A DNA stretch of 64,000 bases. Origin: Nostoc flagelliforme FACHB-838. Its GTDB lineage: Bacteria; Cyanobacteriota; Cyanobacteriia; Cyanobacteriales; Nostocaceae. Positions 9,557-17,997 of the stretch are shown one piece after another. Location of the stretch: positions 1 through 64,000 of the forward strand of contig NZ_JACJSI010000038.1 of NCBI RefSeq assembly GCF_014698065.1, written 5' to 3'. The notes under the pieces are model-generated. The model did not search any database. It was not told the origin of the DNA and worked only from the letters and a program-made list of their open reading frames with translations. The position numbers and the translations under genes are program-made. How positions within the stretch are numbered: the stretch's first letter is position 1; every line of letters begins with the position of its first letter.

Positions 9557-9952
9557 CTAGGCGGTTAGAGCATTTTCATCTGATGTTTTATCTGTGTTAG
9601 ATTTCAAGCGTGTTAATCTGCTTTTACGGATACGTTCGCTGTCTCTAACGCCGCCTGCAAGTTCATATTCGTTGCTGTTTTTGCCGTACTTGCAACCAAC
9701 CCACGTCAGCATTTTATCTGAAACCTGACTTAAGGCTTTTTCCATCTCATCCAGCTTATTTCTAGAAGAGTCAATCATAGCTATAGCAGCGTTATACTCA
9801 TTAAGCACATTGTGAAAATTGTCTATTAATTGAGTCAGGTTTTGCAAGTTGTGAGTATCATCAAAATTGATCTTTGGATCGATAGCTTTCAGTCCGGCAA
9901 CTCTAAACTCAGCTTTTTCTAAAATCCGGGAATTACGTTTTCTTCGAGTCAT
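9557..9952 (-). CDS. Conserved hypothetical protein
   Basis: 131 residues, hydrophilic and mostly helical. A basic N-terminus (MTRRKRNSRI) is followed by a likely coiled coil at about 40-85 (LTQLIDNFHNVLNEYN, KLDEMEKALSQVSDKML), then WVGCKYGKNSNEYELAGGVRDSERIR. The last segment, with GxKYGxxSxEYExAGGxRxSER, resembles a small family of cyanobacterial proteins of unknown function that I recognise only by pattern. No signal peptide or membrane segment. The gene stands alone between repeats. Confidence 0.6.
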   Translation of the reverse strand: MTRRKRNSRILEKAEFRVAGLKAIDPKINFDDTHNLQNLTQLIDNFHNVLNEYNAAIAMIDSSRNKLDEMEKALSQVSDKMLTWVGCKYGKNSNEYELAGGVRDSERIRKSRLTRLKSNTDKTSDENALTA

Positions 9953-10468
9953 AGTTTTACACTTTTAATAGCTTTACACAGCTATTGTGTCTCAATTAAC
10001 CTAGATTTTGGTTCAGCAAAAAGCGCATTTTTTTAGTAAAAGTTTTTATTTATGTCCGTGATTTCTCGGAATTTAATCATCAAAGGTTGATTTTCAACAA
10101 AATAATATTATGTTTAAGCAATACACAAGAGGGCACAGCAATGCTGTGCCCCTACGAATGGTCTGTATTTCATGCAATTGAGAACCGCTATCAGCGATCG
10201 CTTTAACTTTAAGCCTTAATGTTGTAGCCTTAAGCCTTTATGTTCTAGCTCTAAGGCTTAATGTTGTAACCTTAAGTCTTAATGTTGTAACCCAAAGCCT
10301 TAATGTTGTAACTTTAAGGCTTTATGTTTTAGCTCTAAAGCTTTATGCTGTAACCTTAAGAGTTAACATTGTAACATTGATGACTAAAGTTGGTTGGTGA
10401 GTGCAATCATTGCTACATAGTGTATATTGTTGATTTACAGCGATCGCCACCGGAAAAGGCGGGTACGT
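9953..10468. other. Intergenic region rich in repeats
   Basis: No gene seen. It contains a palindrome at 10131-10151 (GGGCACAGCA/TGCTGTGCCC, a member of the family also at 39142, 56973 and 57063). It also holds the 21-bp tandem array at 10209-10375 and a HIP1-linked element at 10440-10478 that recurs at 50597. See the separate entries. Confidence 0.6.
10209..10375. repeat. Minisatellite, about 8 copies of 21 bp
   Basis: About eight imperfect copies of a unit like TTAAGCCTTAATGTTGTAAC(C), each 20-22 bp, head to tail over 167 bp. Two sub-variants alternate: one with CTTAATGTTGTAAC, the other with CTTTATGTTCTAGCTC. It is AT-rich and carries stops, so it is not coding. It belongs to the short tandem repeats frequent in heterocystous cyanobacteria. 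Confidence 0.85.
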
Positions 10469-10478
10469 CATCGCAATT
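10440..10478. repeat. HIP1-linked dispersed element, copy 1
   Basis: GCGATCGCCACCGGAAAAGG followed by CGGGTACGTCATCGCAATT. The same sequence with a few changes occurs at 50597-50633 (GCGATCGCCACCGGAAAGGG, CGAGTACGCCATCGCACT). Here it replaces the 3' end of a decayed gene. Confidence 0.65.
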
Positions 10479-10729
10479 CCCCCCACTGAATCACGAGAAG
10501 CACCCACATCCGGCCCGGCGGCTTTGAGAACTTCGCGGGTTGTACCAAATAAACTATAAAGAGAGTTCATCGCTTCTCGTACCAAACCCTGGTCAACTTC
10601 CAAAGTTTGTACAGCAATGCGTGTCACCAATTCCACATAAAGCGACCAAGCCGCCTTCTTTTGTGTGGTGTCAACTTTCCAAGACATCGAACCAATGCCA
10701 AAAGGTAGACTTACAGATACAGTCTCTAA
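10469..10729 (-). pseudogene. Relic of a conserved cyanobacterial gene, truncated by repeats at both ends
   Basis: The frame encodes SLPFGIGSMSWKVD, then AAWSLYVELVTRIAVQ, REAMNSLYSLFGTTREVL and DVGASRDSVGGIA. I recognise this by pattern as a conserved cyanobacterial protein of unknown function, usually longer and ending with a region missing here. Upstream, the sequence runs into the repeat at 10734-10766 (CGATGCCTACGGTGGGCTAC). Downstream, it changes abruptly into the dispersed element at 10440-10478. The open frame continues through both (10343-10783, with a non-ATG-rich N-terminus VAHRRHR), but those ends look like translated repeat. I read it as a gene fragment, probably not functional. 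Confidence 0.55.
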
Positions 10730-10733
10730 GGAA

Positions 10734-10766
10734 ACGCGATGCCTACGGTGGGCTACGCCTACGCGT
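10734..10766. repeat. Palindromic GTAGGC-type repeat
   Basis: ACGCGATGCCTACGGTGGGC plus TACGCCTACGCGT: inverted CGCGATGCCTACG/CTACGCCTACGCG around a GTGGG core. It matches the family common in Nostoc, also at about 1050-1112 and 35640-35690. It overlaps the 5' end of the gene relic. Confidence 0.6.
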
Positions 10767-10960
10767 TTCTTTATAGTAAGCAAAATTAACTAATTTATTT
10801 GTGTATTGTATAGTAAATAATGTTACTAACCTAAAAGTTGTTCAGAATTGGTTGCTATAATTATCAATCTTTTACCTAAATTTTTATAGTAAAATCTGGA
10901 TATTTTTAACTAATTCAGATAAACTAAGAAATTTGTCCGTAGCATCACCTTGTTTTGTAT

Positions 10961-11281
10961 ATGCCTAAAACTTACACCGTAGAAATTGATCACCAAGGCA
11001 AAATTCATACCTTGCAAGTTCCTGAAAATGAAACGATATTATCAGTTGCCGATGCTGCTGGTTTGGAACTGCCGAGTTCTTGTAATGCAGGTGTTTGCAC
11101 AACTTGCGCTGGTCAAATAAGCGAGGGAACTGTGGATCAAACTGATGGTATGGGCGTTAGTCCAGATTTGCAAAAGCAAGGTTACGTATTGCTTTGTATT
11201 GCCAAACCTCTTTCTGATTTGAAAATTCAGACGGAAAAAGAAGATGTACTTTATCAGTTACAATTTGGCAAAGGCAAATAA
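10961..11281 (+). CDS. Plant-type [2Fe-2S] ferredoxin
   Basis: A 106-residue soluble electron carrier. The cluster cysteines are at 41, 46, 49 and 79 (SSCNAGVCTTCAGQ ... VLLCIAKP), the C-x4-C-x2-C-xn-C spacing of plant-type ferredoxins. It is slightly longer than PetF (about 98 residues) and less acidic, with an EDVLYQLQFGKGK tail. It is therefore more likely one of the minor ferredoxins than the main photosynthetic PetF1. An in-frame TTG six bases upstream is less likely than the ATG at 10961. Partner not indicated. The next gene, 147 bp downstream, is a small conserved protein on the same strand. Confidence 0.92.
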   Translation: MPKTYTVEIDHQGKIHTLQVPENETILSVADAAGLELPSSCNAGVCTTCAGQISEGTVDQTDGMGVSPDLQKQGYVLLCIAKPLSDLKIQTEKEDVLYQLQFGKGK

Positions 11282-11428
11282 TCAGCGAGCAGTTATCAGT
11301 ATATCGGATGATTATTCATAACTGAATAACTGTTCACAGATATTACCAAATCTGATAAATTACCCAAGTATTTCATCGCAGATGAAATCAGCTATTCTAT
11401 AAACTATAAATCAACAGGATTTACCCAA

Positions 11429-11608
11429 ATGACGACTCATTTTCTTACGGCAGAAATTGATTTACAAGAAACCCCAGCAGAGTTACTAGAAGTAATTGAA
11501 ACAGAGTTGAAGAAACAAGGCGAACCTCTGCGTTGGGCAGTTACTTCTGTGGATGCTGACGAACAAAAAGCTACAGTTGAAGCTGTGGTGACTACAATCG
11601 AGAGTTAG
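11429..11608 (+). CDS. Small conserved hypothetical protein (59 residues)
   Basis: ATG at 11429 to TAG at 11606-11608 encodes a 59-residue acidic protein beginning MTTHFLTAEIDLQETPAELL and ending ATVEAVVTTIES. AGGA lies about 9 bases before the start. It alternates predicted strands and helices, with no Cys and no membrane segment. Codon use and the clean start and stop suggest a real small gene. It lies 147 bp downstream of the ferredoxin and 110 bp upstream of the DUF3326 gene, all on the plus strand, so co-transcription is possible. Function unknown. Confidence 0.6.
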   Translation: MTTHFLTAEIDLQETPAELLEVIETELKKQGEPLRWAVTSVDADEQKATVEAVVTTIES

Positions 11609-11718
11609 TATAGACGCGATAAAGAGAGACGCGATTAATCGCGTTTGTACAAGAGTTAGGATTTGATGGCTTGTGATTCATAAAATCATCACTCATAACT
11701 CAGCACTCTTAACTTAAG

Positions 11719-12783
11719 ATGAATCGTGCGTATACCGCTATTTTAATTGTACCAACAGGCGTTGGGGCTGCCATTGGGGGTTATGCAGGAGATGCTTTAC
11801 CTGTTGCCAAAGTCATAGCACAGGTTTGCGATCGCCTAATTACTCACCCCAATGTCCTTAATGGTGCAAGTTTGTACTGGAATCTTCCTAACGCTTTCTA
11901 TGTTGAAGGTTATGGACTTGATAAATTCGCTTCTGGATGCTGGGGTTTGCGCCCAGTCCGCACTAACAAAGTAGGTTTGCTTTTAGACCAAGCTATTGAG
12001 CCAGAGTTACGGCTACGACATATACAAGCAGCAGATGCAGTTAGAGCAACTCTAGGATTGACCTTGACAGATTATGTAATTACTGATGCGCCATTAAATG
12101 TAGAATTGCGGACTACAGCATCGGGAGCTAGTTGGGGAACAATTGGCAACCCAGATAGCTTGTTACGGGCAGCCGAGATATTAATTAAAAAAGCGGGGGC
12201 AGAAGCGATCGCAGTTGTTACCCGTTTCCCTGATGATATGGACTCAGAAGCAGTGCAGAAATATCGTCAAGGTGAAGGTGTTGATTCTCTGGCGGGTGCA
12301 GAAGCCGTAATTAGCCATTTGCTAGTGCGAACTTTTCAAATTCCTTGCGCCCATTCTCCCGCCCTTTTGAGCGAACCTCCACAACCTGATTTATCTCCGC
12401 GTTCCGCCGCCGAAGAATTGGGCTATACCTTTTTGCCGTGCGTCCTTGTCGGATTAAGTCGTGCCCCACAATTTATAATAGATAAAGGAGCGATTGCATC
12501 AGAAAAAGGAGATATTTGGGCAGATGAAGTAGATGCTGCGATCGCACCTGCAACTGCTTGTGGTAGCAGTGCCTTAATGAGTTTAAGCCAAAGACGATGC
12601 CAAATAATTACAGTAGAAGAAAATAAAACTCTGATCAAAGTTCCTCCTCAAGCGTTGGGGATCAAAGCTATACAGGTAAACTCATATTTAGAAGCAGTAG
12701 GTGTATTAGTAGCACACAAAGCAGGCATCAACCCCTCCGCTCTGCGTCCCAAATTATCACCTTTGCAGTCAATTAGCCATTAG
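11719..12783 (+). CDS. DUF3326 domain-containing protein
   Basis: 354 residues, matching the cyanobacterial and plant-type DUF3326 family along its whole length. It begins TAILIVPTGVGAAIGGYAGD and contains HPNVLNGASLYWNLPNAFYVEGYGLD split across 57-85 and a conserved central GVDSLAGAEAVISH. The family is of unknown biochemistry. The glycine-rich N-terminus suggests a nucleotide- or sugar-phosphate-type fold, but this is inference. No membrane segment. ATG at 11719. HIP1 sites occur inside the gene, so it is resident DNA. Confidence 0.85.
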   Translation: MNRAYTAILIVPTGVGAAIGGYAGDALPVAKVIAQVCDRLITHPNVLNGASLYWNLPNAFYVEGYGLDKFASGCWGLRPVRTNKVGLLLDQAIEPELRLRHIQAADAVRATLGLTLTDYVITDAPLNVELRTTASGASWGTIGNPDSLLRAAEILIKKAGAEAIAVVTRFPDDMDSEAVQKYRQGEGVDSLAGAEAVISHLLVRTFQIPCAHSPALLSEPPQPDLSPRSAAEELGYTFLPCVLVGLSRAPQFIIDKGAIASEKGDIWADEVDAAIAPATACGSSALMSLSQRRCQIITVEENKTLIKVPPQALGIKAIQVNSYLEAVGVLVAHKAGINPSALRPKLSPLQSISH

Positions 12784-12877
12784 TTATTGTCTCTTTGCCC
12801 AATGACGGCAGTTGATCCACTTGGGGAGACCCCAAGACCGCACTGCCTCCCCAATGCCCAATTCCCCTTAAAAGCCT

Positions 12878-13474
12878 GTGATTGAACAACAAAAGAAAGA
12901 GCCAGAAATTCCATACCTGACGCGCATCCAAATACTTGGGGCGATGGGAGCGACTGCAATTATTTTGTTGATTGTCGCTAAACTTTCGTTACACTTTGGC
13001 AACTTTTCTCTATTTTCTTGGAACTTGAACCAAAGAGAGTTGCTGTTGGGTGTAGGGCTGGGGTTTGTCATCACCGCGTTAAGTAGCTTAACTCATCGCT
13101 TGTGGGCTGGCTATCGTAAAAGTGCAGATTATTACTTAGAAATGGTGCTGAAGCCTTTAGCTTTGCCAGACTTAATCTGGTTGGGGCTACTACCGGGGTT
13201 GAGCGAAGAATTATTATTTAGAGGTGTGATGCTGCCAGCTTTAGGCTTGGATCATTTGGCTGTTATTGTATCCAGTCTTTGCTTTGGCATTTTGCATTTT
13301 AGCGGTTCCCAACAATGGCCTTATGTGATTTGGGCAACGATTGTCGGGATGATATTTGCATATAGCGCTCTGCTTACTGGCAACTTATTAGTGCCGATTG
13401 TTGCTCATATTATTACCAATTTTATTTCTAGCTATTTGTGGAAAATGAAGCAATTGGCGGCAATTAAAAAATAA
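12878..13474 (+). CDS. CPBP-family intramembrane glutamic endopeptidase
   Basis: 198 residues with several hydrophobic helices. It carries the CPBP (Abi, Rce1-like) motifs: EELLFRG (EExxxR, catalytic Glu pair) near 109-115, FGILHFSG (FxxxH) near 146-153 and HIITNF near 177-182. Such proteases sit in the membrane, and some are involved in prenyl-protein or bacteriocin-immunity functions. The role here is unknown. The start is GTG at 12878 (MIEQQKKEPEIP); no nearby ATG gives a full N-terminus. The 94-bp gap before it contains a G/C repeat ending CCCAATGCCCAATTCCCC. Confidence 0.85.
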   Translation: MIEQQKKEPEIPYLTRIQILGAMGATAIILLIVAKLSLHFGNFSLFSWNLNQRELLLGVGLGFVITALSSLTHRLWAGYRKSADYYLEMVLKPLALPDLIWLGLLPGLSEELLFRGVMLPALGLDHLAVIVSSLCFGILHFSGSQQWPYVIWATIVGMIFAYSALLTGNLLVPIVAHIITNFISSYLWKMKQLAAIKK

Positions 13475-13935
13475 AGGATCTTCAGTACTTAGTATGTTAA
13501 ATCAATGTGCCAAAAAGCTAATTTGATACAAGCTTTTTAAGATACTGGTAAGAGGAGAGGTTGGAGGTGCGGTGTTAGGGACTTTTGCAGGGAGCATCCC
13601 AATTTTGCAAGAATATGTAAGTCAAAAGCGAAGGAAGCGACAGCGTAGTGAAGCAATCCCATATCTTGCGATTGCTTCGCTCTACTAAGTTGCGCTCGCA
13701 ATGACAATTTATAATCTGGGTTTGCCTTGTCGGTCAATTCCCATTCATTATTTGTTGCTCGGCAGAATGCGATCGCAATTTATGCTTAGTTTTTGAGCAT
13801 TGGTCACATTGGATAACATCAGGACTTGACAACTAGTCTAATTTATTGTTGTAGCTGGACAAAAGTTCAACTTTTTTACTTCCTATTTAGCAAACTGTGC
13901 GCTGCACCGGACTATTAAACCAGGAGACTACAGCA
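13475..13935. other. Intergenic region with a degenerate copy of the 129-bp element core
   Basis: At about 13618-13716 there is a palindromic block (AGCGTAGTGAAGCAATCCC ... TTGCGATTGCTTCGCTC ... GCGCTCGCAATGAC). It shares its core with the 129-bp elements at 25127 and 60883 but lacks their ATATCATGTTCGAC ends. A minus-strand frame through it is spurious. The last ~150 bp, AT-rich, should contain the CBS-CP12 promoter. Confidence 0.6.
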
Positions 13936-14556
13936 ATGATGAAAGCTGAAGATATCATGACCAAAGACGTAGTTACCATTCGCGGTTCGGCAACTGTTGC
14001 TGAAGCAGTGGGGCTGATGAAGGACAAAGGATTGCGGGCGCTGGTTGTGGATTGTCGCCATGAGAATGATGCTTATGGCATTGTCACAGCAACGGATATT
14101 GTCTATAAGGTAACAGCCTACGGTAAAGACCCAAAGCAAGTGCGGGTTTACGAAATTATGAGCAAGCCCTGTATTGTAGTCAATCCTGATTTGGGTGTGG
14201 AATATGTAGCGCGGTTATTTGCTAATACTGGTATTCATAGAGCGCCTGTGATTCAAGGCAAATTGTTGGGCATTATCTCAATTACCGACATTTTGACAAA
14301 AAGCGACTTTGTGGAAGCGCCAAAAGCGCCACTGCTGGAGGAGAGAATTCAAAAAGCAATTCAGCAGGCTCGTGCTATTTGTACCGAACAAGGTGCTTAT
14401 TCTAAACCTTGTGCAGCCGCGTGGGATGAAGTAGAAGAACTCCAGGCAGAAGCAGCTCATCAAAAAGCTGAGGGTATGATATCAGCCAAAGTCTCTTTTG
14501 AAGAATATTGTAAGGAAAATCCAGATGCACCGGGATGCCGGAATTATCATCCGTAA
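13936..14556 (+). CDS. CBS-CP12 fusion protein
   Basis: 206 residues: a tandem CBS pair (about 6-125; [11 protein letters not shown] and [12 protein letters not shown] are the two starts) fused to a complete CP12 domain (about 140-206). Both CP12 redox cysteine pairs are present (C149/C159 and C192/C201), as is the core [11 protein letters not shown] (162-172). CP12 is the thioredoxin-controlled scaffold that clamps phosphoribulokinase and GAPDH in the dark. CBS domains usually bind adenosine nucleotides. The fusion family is known from cyanobacteria. The likely role is coupling adenylate state and redox to carbon metabolism. The start at 13936 is chosen because AGGAG lies 9 bases upstream; an earlier in-frame GTG at 13897 lacks one. 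Confidence 0.93.
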   Translation: MMKAEDIMTKDVVTIRGSATVAEAVGLMKDKGLRALVVDCRHENDAYGIVTATDIVYKVTAYGKDPKQVRVYEIMSKPCIVVNPDLGVEYVARLFANTGIHRAPVIQGKLLGIISITDILTKSDFVEAPKAPLLEERIQKAIQQARAICTEQGAYSKPCAAAWDEVEELQAEAAHQKAEGMISAKVSFEEYCKENPDAPGCRNYHP

Positions 14557-14574
14557 TTCAGGTGTGGGGATGAG

Positions 14575-14657
14575 GAGATGAGGGAGCAGGGGGAGTAGGG
14601 GGAGCAGGGGGAGCAGGGGGAGTAGGGGAAGCAGGGGGAGCAGGGGAAGCAGGGGAG
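14575..14657. repeat. G-rich simple repeat (GGGAGCAGG type)
   Basis: About 80 bp of near-tandem GGGAGCAGGGG and GGGAGTAGG units of 9-12 bp, just downstream of the CBS-CP12 gene. Strongly purine-biased on the plus strand. This is a recurring repeat of Nostoc intergenic DNA. Confidence 0.8.
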
Positions 14658-14763
14658 GAAGAATTTAACAATCTCGTCTTCGCTCTCAAAATTGAATAAT
14701 TTAATTTCTGGAAGTCCCCAAGCAATCAATCATTATTCTTCCTCATCCCCCATCTTCCTCAAT

Positions 14764-15939
14764 TTACCGTTTAGCAACTCGTATCAGTAAGAATAGACCT
14801 ATTCCCAAAAAAACAAAGTTGGGCAACCAAGCCCCCATAAAGGGAGAGAGGACACCTGCTTGTGCGATCGCACCACTAATAAAGAAAATCAAATAGTACG
14901 AAAATATAACTATGACGCTAATCCCAAAACTGGTACCTCTTCCAGTTCGCTGGGGTATGCTTCCCATTGCTGCGCCTACTAAGCCAAAAACTACGCATAC
15001 AAAGGGCAAGGAGATTTTTTGTTGAATCCTTACTTGAAGTTTACGAATTTTTTGGCGATCGCCACCAAGATATTCCACTTCTAGTTGATCTAATGCTTCG
15101 GCAATATTCATCTCCCCATAGTCTCGGCTTTTTTCTGCCAGACTTAATGGCGTGCGCGGTAGTTGCAGTTGTTGCTGTTCAAATCTAACGATGTTGCGAT
15201 AAGAGCGATCGGCAGCGACAAAATAGATAGTACCGTTATAAAAATCCCAGACATTTTGCGAAGCATTCCACTGGGCAGATTCTGATACCAAAATTTGATT
15301 CAGACCTTTTGTTGAACGATCTATAATCGTCAAACCCGTCATACGCTTACCATCAAATTGGTCGGCGTAAAACAAGCGTGTCAATATCCGATTTTTAGAA
15401 CCATCCGGCTGGGTAACATCTTGATATTCAGGATAAAAAATATTTTGCTGTTTAAAAGTTGGCTTGTCTGATTTAAGCGCTTTCTCCAGAGTCATCGCCG
15501 CTTGATAATTTGCTGCTGGTGCAATTTGTTCGTTAAACACAAATGTCATTCCTGTAACCACAAGACTTAACATCACAGCAGTTAGCACCATCCGATAGAC
15601 ACTCACGCCACAACCACGTAAGGCTATTAGTTCGCTCTCGCTAGAAAGACGACTGTAGGTCATCAAAGTAGCCAGCAGCGTAGACATGGGGAAGGCTAAA
15701 ACAATAAAGTTGGGAAACTTTAACAAAAAAACTTGAATAGCAATGTCTATGGGTAGCCCAGATTCTACGATTTTTCTGACCAGATCAAACACAGCATCAA
15801 TGGTAACGCCAATTGATGAAAAAGCTCCGACACCAAAGAAAAACGGCGCTAACAATTCGCTGGCAAGATAGCGATCCATGATCGTAAAAGGCAGCAGCGA
15901 ATAGAGCCTATACAAAAACGTGAATTTCTTTGATATCAT
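14764..15939 (-). CDS. LptF/LptG family permease (YjgP/YjgQ)
   Basis: 391 residues. The transmembrane half of the lipopolysaccharide extraction ABC transporter, acting with the LptB ATPase encoded just upstream. Three helices at the N-terminus (about 40-135), a large periplasmic jellyroll-type region (about 145-290) and three C-terminal helices (PFVCVVFGLVGAAMGSIP, then FGISVIVIFSYYLIFFI and the last one) follow the family pattern. ISKKFTFLYRLY precedes MDRYLASELLAPFFFG; the real start may be that second Met. The frame is open further upstream only via TTG. One copy is seen here; cyanobacteria often have a single LptF/G-type gene that may form a homodimer (inference). Confidence 0.9.
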   Translation of the reverse strand: MISKKFTFLYRLYSLLPFTIMDRYLASELLAPFFFGVGAFSSIGVTIDAVFDLVRKIVESGLPIDIAIQVFLLKFPNFIVLAFPMSTLLATLMTYSRLSSESELIALRGCGVSVYRMVLTAVMLSLVVTGMTFVFNEQIAPAANYQAAMTLEKALKSDKPTFKQQNIFYPEYQDVTQPDGSKNRILTRLFYADQFDGKRMTGLTIIDRSTKGLNQILVSESAQWNASQNVWDFYNGTIYFVAADRSYRNIVRFEQQQLQLPRTPLSLAEKSRDYGEMNIAEALDQLEVEYLGGDRQKIRKLQVRIQQKISLPFVCVVFGLVGAAMGSIPQRTGRGTSFGISVIVIFSYYLIFFISGAIAQAGVLSPFMGAWLPNFVFLGIGLFLLIRVAKR

Positions 15940-16108
15940 AAGCAACTTGAAAAGTTAAATATTGGCAACCGTGGCAAAGCAAAGCATATCTACTGCATTT
16001 AGGATCAAAATTAAATTTTATAATAGCTAAAAATTAACTAATAGATTTATGCTGAAGAATAAAAAATCCCAAATATCATTTGAAAATATTAACTAAATCA
16101 TTGTTAAT

Positions 16109-16837
16109 TTAGACTTGAAAGTTATCCCCTAAATAATATTGCCGCACCAGGGGGTTACTGTAGAGTTCCTCAGCAGCACCAAAAGCAAGGATTTGCCCCT
16201 CGCGCATGATGTAGGCGCGATCGGTTATGGCGAGGGTTTCGCGGACATTATGATCTGTAATTAATATTCCCATGCCGCGATCGCGCAGTTGTGCTACGAT
16301 TTGTTGAATTTCTGAGACTGCGATCGGATCAACTCCCGCAAATGGTTCATCCAAAAGCAAAAATTTTGGCCCTTCTTGTCCAGCAGCCAAAGACCTTGCT
16401 AATTCCGTCCGCCGTCGCTCACCACCAGAAAGTTGAATTCCTTTACTGTTAGCTAATTTTTCCAACCGAAACTCCCGCAGTAAAGTTTTGAGCCGCCTTG
16501 GCCATTCCCATCGTGGCACATGAGTTTGCTCTAACACTAACAGAATATTGTCCTCTACCGAGAGTTGACGAAAAACACTTGCTTCTTGTGCTAGATAGCC
16601 AATACCCAGTTGCGCCCTTTTGTGCATTGGCATTCCTGTCACATCCATATTACCCAGCCAGACTTTTCCTTGATTGGGTTTTTCTAAACCTGTGGCAATG
16701 TAAAAAGTCGTCGTCTTACCAGCCCCATTGGGGCCTAGTAAACCAACGACTTCGCCCTGAGCAACAGAAAGGTTGACACGATTGACAATTACTCGCTTGC
16801 CATAAGATTTGTGAATATTCTCTAAAACAATTTTCAC
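16109..16837 (-). CDS. lptB: LPS export ABC transporter ATPase LptB
   Basis: 242 residues with all ABC motifs: Walker A GPNGAGKTT (about 35-43), signature LSGGERRR (about 138-145), Walker B FLLLDEPFAGVDP and the switch His in ITDHNVRET. The FAGVDP and DHNVRETL sequences are typical of LptB. It powers extraction of lipopolysaccharide from the inner membrane. The start is GTG at 16837, with AAGGG about 11 bases upstream. It lies 30 bp downstream of the LptA gene and 170 bp upstream of the LptF/G gene, all minus strand: an lpt operon. Confidence 0.93.
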   Translation of the reverse strand: MKIVLENIHKSYGKRVIVNRVNLSVAQGEVVGLLGPNGAGKTTTFYIATGLEKPNQGKVWLGNMDVTGMPMHKRAQLGIGYLAQEASVFRQLSVEDNILLVLEQTHVPRWEWPRRLKTLLREFRLEKLANSKGIQLSGGERRRTELARSLAAGQEGPKFLLLDEPFAGVDPIAVSEIQQIVAQLRDRGMGILITDHNVRETLAITDRAYIMREGQILAFGAAEELYSNPLVRQYYLGDNFQV

Positions 16838-16867
16838 GCTGGAAGCACCCTTTCTTGGTGGTAAATG

Positions 16868-17365
16868 CTAATTAGAAGGTTTGAATGGTGGTGTGTTTGG
16901 GGCAGGTGTAGCAGTTTGTCCACCATTATCTGATTCCTCAATCATGTAGATGGACTCTACCTGACGGTTGGATTGGGGTAAGGCAACAAATCGTCCTTCA
17001 TCAATTAAATAAGTTACCTTCTCAGCCCGTATACTGTTACCGCCCTGTTGCAAAATATAGACGTTGCCACTGAAATCAATTCGGCGTTCCTTACTAAAGT
17101 ACTGTGCTTGGGCAGATGTTGCCTGAAGCTGGCGAGAAGGATACAACATTTGTACGTTACCGCGAGCGGTGATTACTTGATTTTTAGCGTCATATTCTTG
17201 CACATCAGCGCGGATAGTGAGGGGGCGATTCGCCTCAGATGTCTGTGCAGTAGCAGTTTGCACTTGAGTAGGGAATGCAAAAGTGCCCAAGAGTGCCGCT
17301 GGCAGCATTAAAGCTAATCCAAAGCGACGCATCTGTGATAAAAACAATTGAGAGCAGGGCATCAT
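16868..17365 (-). CDS. lptA: LptA/OstA family periplasmic LPS-binding protein
   Basis: 165 residues with an N-terminal signal peptide (hydrophobic 16-32, cleavage probably near ATAQTSE) and an OstA/LptA jellyroll domain (about 46-140). Repeats are ITARGNVQMLY, RRIDFSGNVYIL and ADVQEYDAKNQ. In the family this bridges lipopolysaccharide from the LptBFG complex across the periplasm to LptD. A low-complexity tail (TPAPNTPPFKPSN) follows. Operon with lptB and lptF/G. A second Met at residue 12 could be the true start. Confidence 0.88.
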   Translation of the reverse strand: MMPCSQLFLSQMRRFGLALMLPAALLGTFAFPTQVQTATAQTSEANRPLTIRADVQEYDAKNQVITARGNVQMLYPSRQLQATSAQAQYFSKERRIDFSGNVYILQQGGNSIRAEKVTYLIDEGRFVALPQSNRQVESIYMIEESDNGGQTATPAPNTPPFKPSN

Positions 17366-17564
17366 AGCAGTTTGGGATTCAGGATTTCAGCTTGTATTCT
17401 AATTATCTCAAGTACTTTATCCAGATATGAAATATACCATCTGGAGTGATTTACGATAACTACTGGCTGAAATAGTGACGCTACCCCTAACCTCAAGGTT
17501 TCAGGAAATTGGCATGAAATGCACTACAGCTTAAATATATTTAGAAATGGGAACTTTAAGCATC

Positions 17565-17606
17565 AACCTACGTAGAAACGCGAAATTTCGCATCTCTACG
17601 TAGGTT
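17565..17606. repeat. Nested hairpin overlapping the DUF309 stop codon
   Basis: AACCTACGTAGA (17565-17576) pairs with TCTACGTAGGTT (17595-17606), and the loop contains a second palindrome GCGAAATTTCGC. The last two bases overlap the TAA of the minus-strand DUF309 gene, so it lies where a terminator of the ftrC-DUF309 operon would be. No T-run is seen. It may be a dispersed repeat instead. Confidence 0.55.
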
Positions 17607-17997
17607 AATCAGGAGTTAGTACAATTCTAGGCAAAGATAAGACTTGATTTTCATCTAGATCACCAGATGTAATCTTTTCTGGCCCTATTTGCTGTAATGT
17701 CGTTAACAAAGCTGCACTCTGACTCAATAGCTCATCTACATCAACGCTACTGTAACTAGATGGGTAACGGCGTAGGCGATTGCTACCTTCTCCCAATAAA
17801 ATTACGGCACCTCGCCAGTTGCGATTTTCCAAATGATACAGTGCCACCGCAATTTGGAGAATGCCTTGATAAAAGGTTTTTTCCGGTTCGCCAGCTTCAA
17901 TCCACAAAGCCTCTAAAGTGTCATGACAAGCGTAGAACTGACCAGAATTGAACTGTTCTACGCCTTGCCAAAACTCTTGGGGGATGATTTCGCTCAT
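17605..17997 (-). CDS. DUF309 domain-containing protein
   Basis: 130 residues, all-helical DUF309 family: EFWQGVEQFNSGQFYACHDTLEALWI, split over 8-33, is the hallmark (H-x-x-x-E-x-x-W), then FYQGILQIAVALYHL and NWRGAVILLGEG. Family function unknown. Its start codon overlaps the stop of ftrC (ATGA), so the two are translationally coupled. A link to thioredoxin-dependent redox control is only suggested by this arrangement. Confidence 0.88.
   Translation of the reverse strand: MSEIIPQEFWQGVEQFNSGQFYACHDTLEALWIEAGEPEKTFYQGILQIAVALYHLENRNWRGAVILLGEGSNRLRRYPSSYSSVDVDELLSQSAALLTTLQQIGPEKITSGDLDENQVLSLPRIVLTPD

Noticed and set aside
13537..13737. 66-codon minus-strand frame
   Set aside because: It runs through a degenerate copy of the palindromic element core and has no protein-like features.
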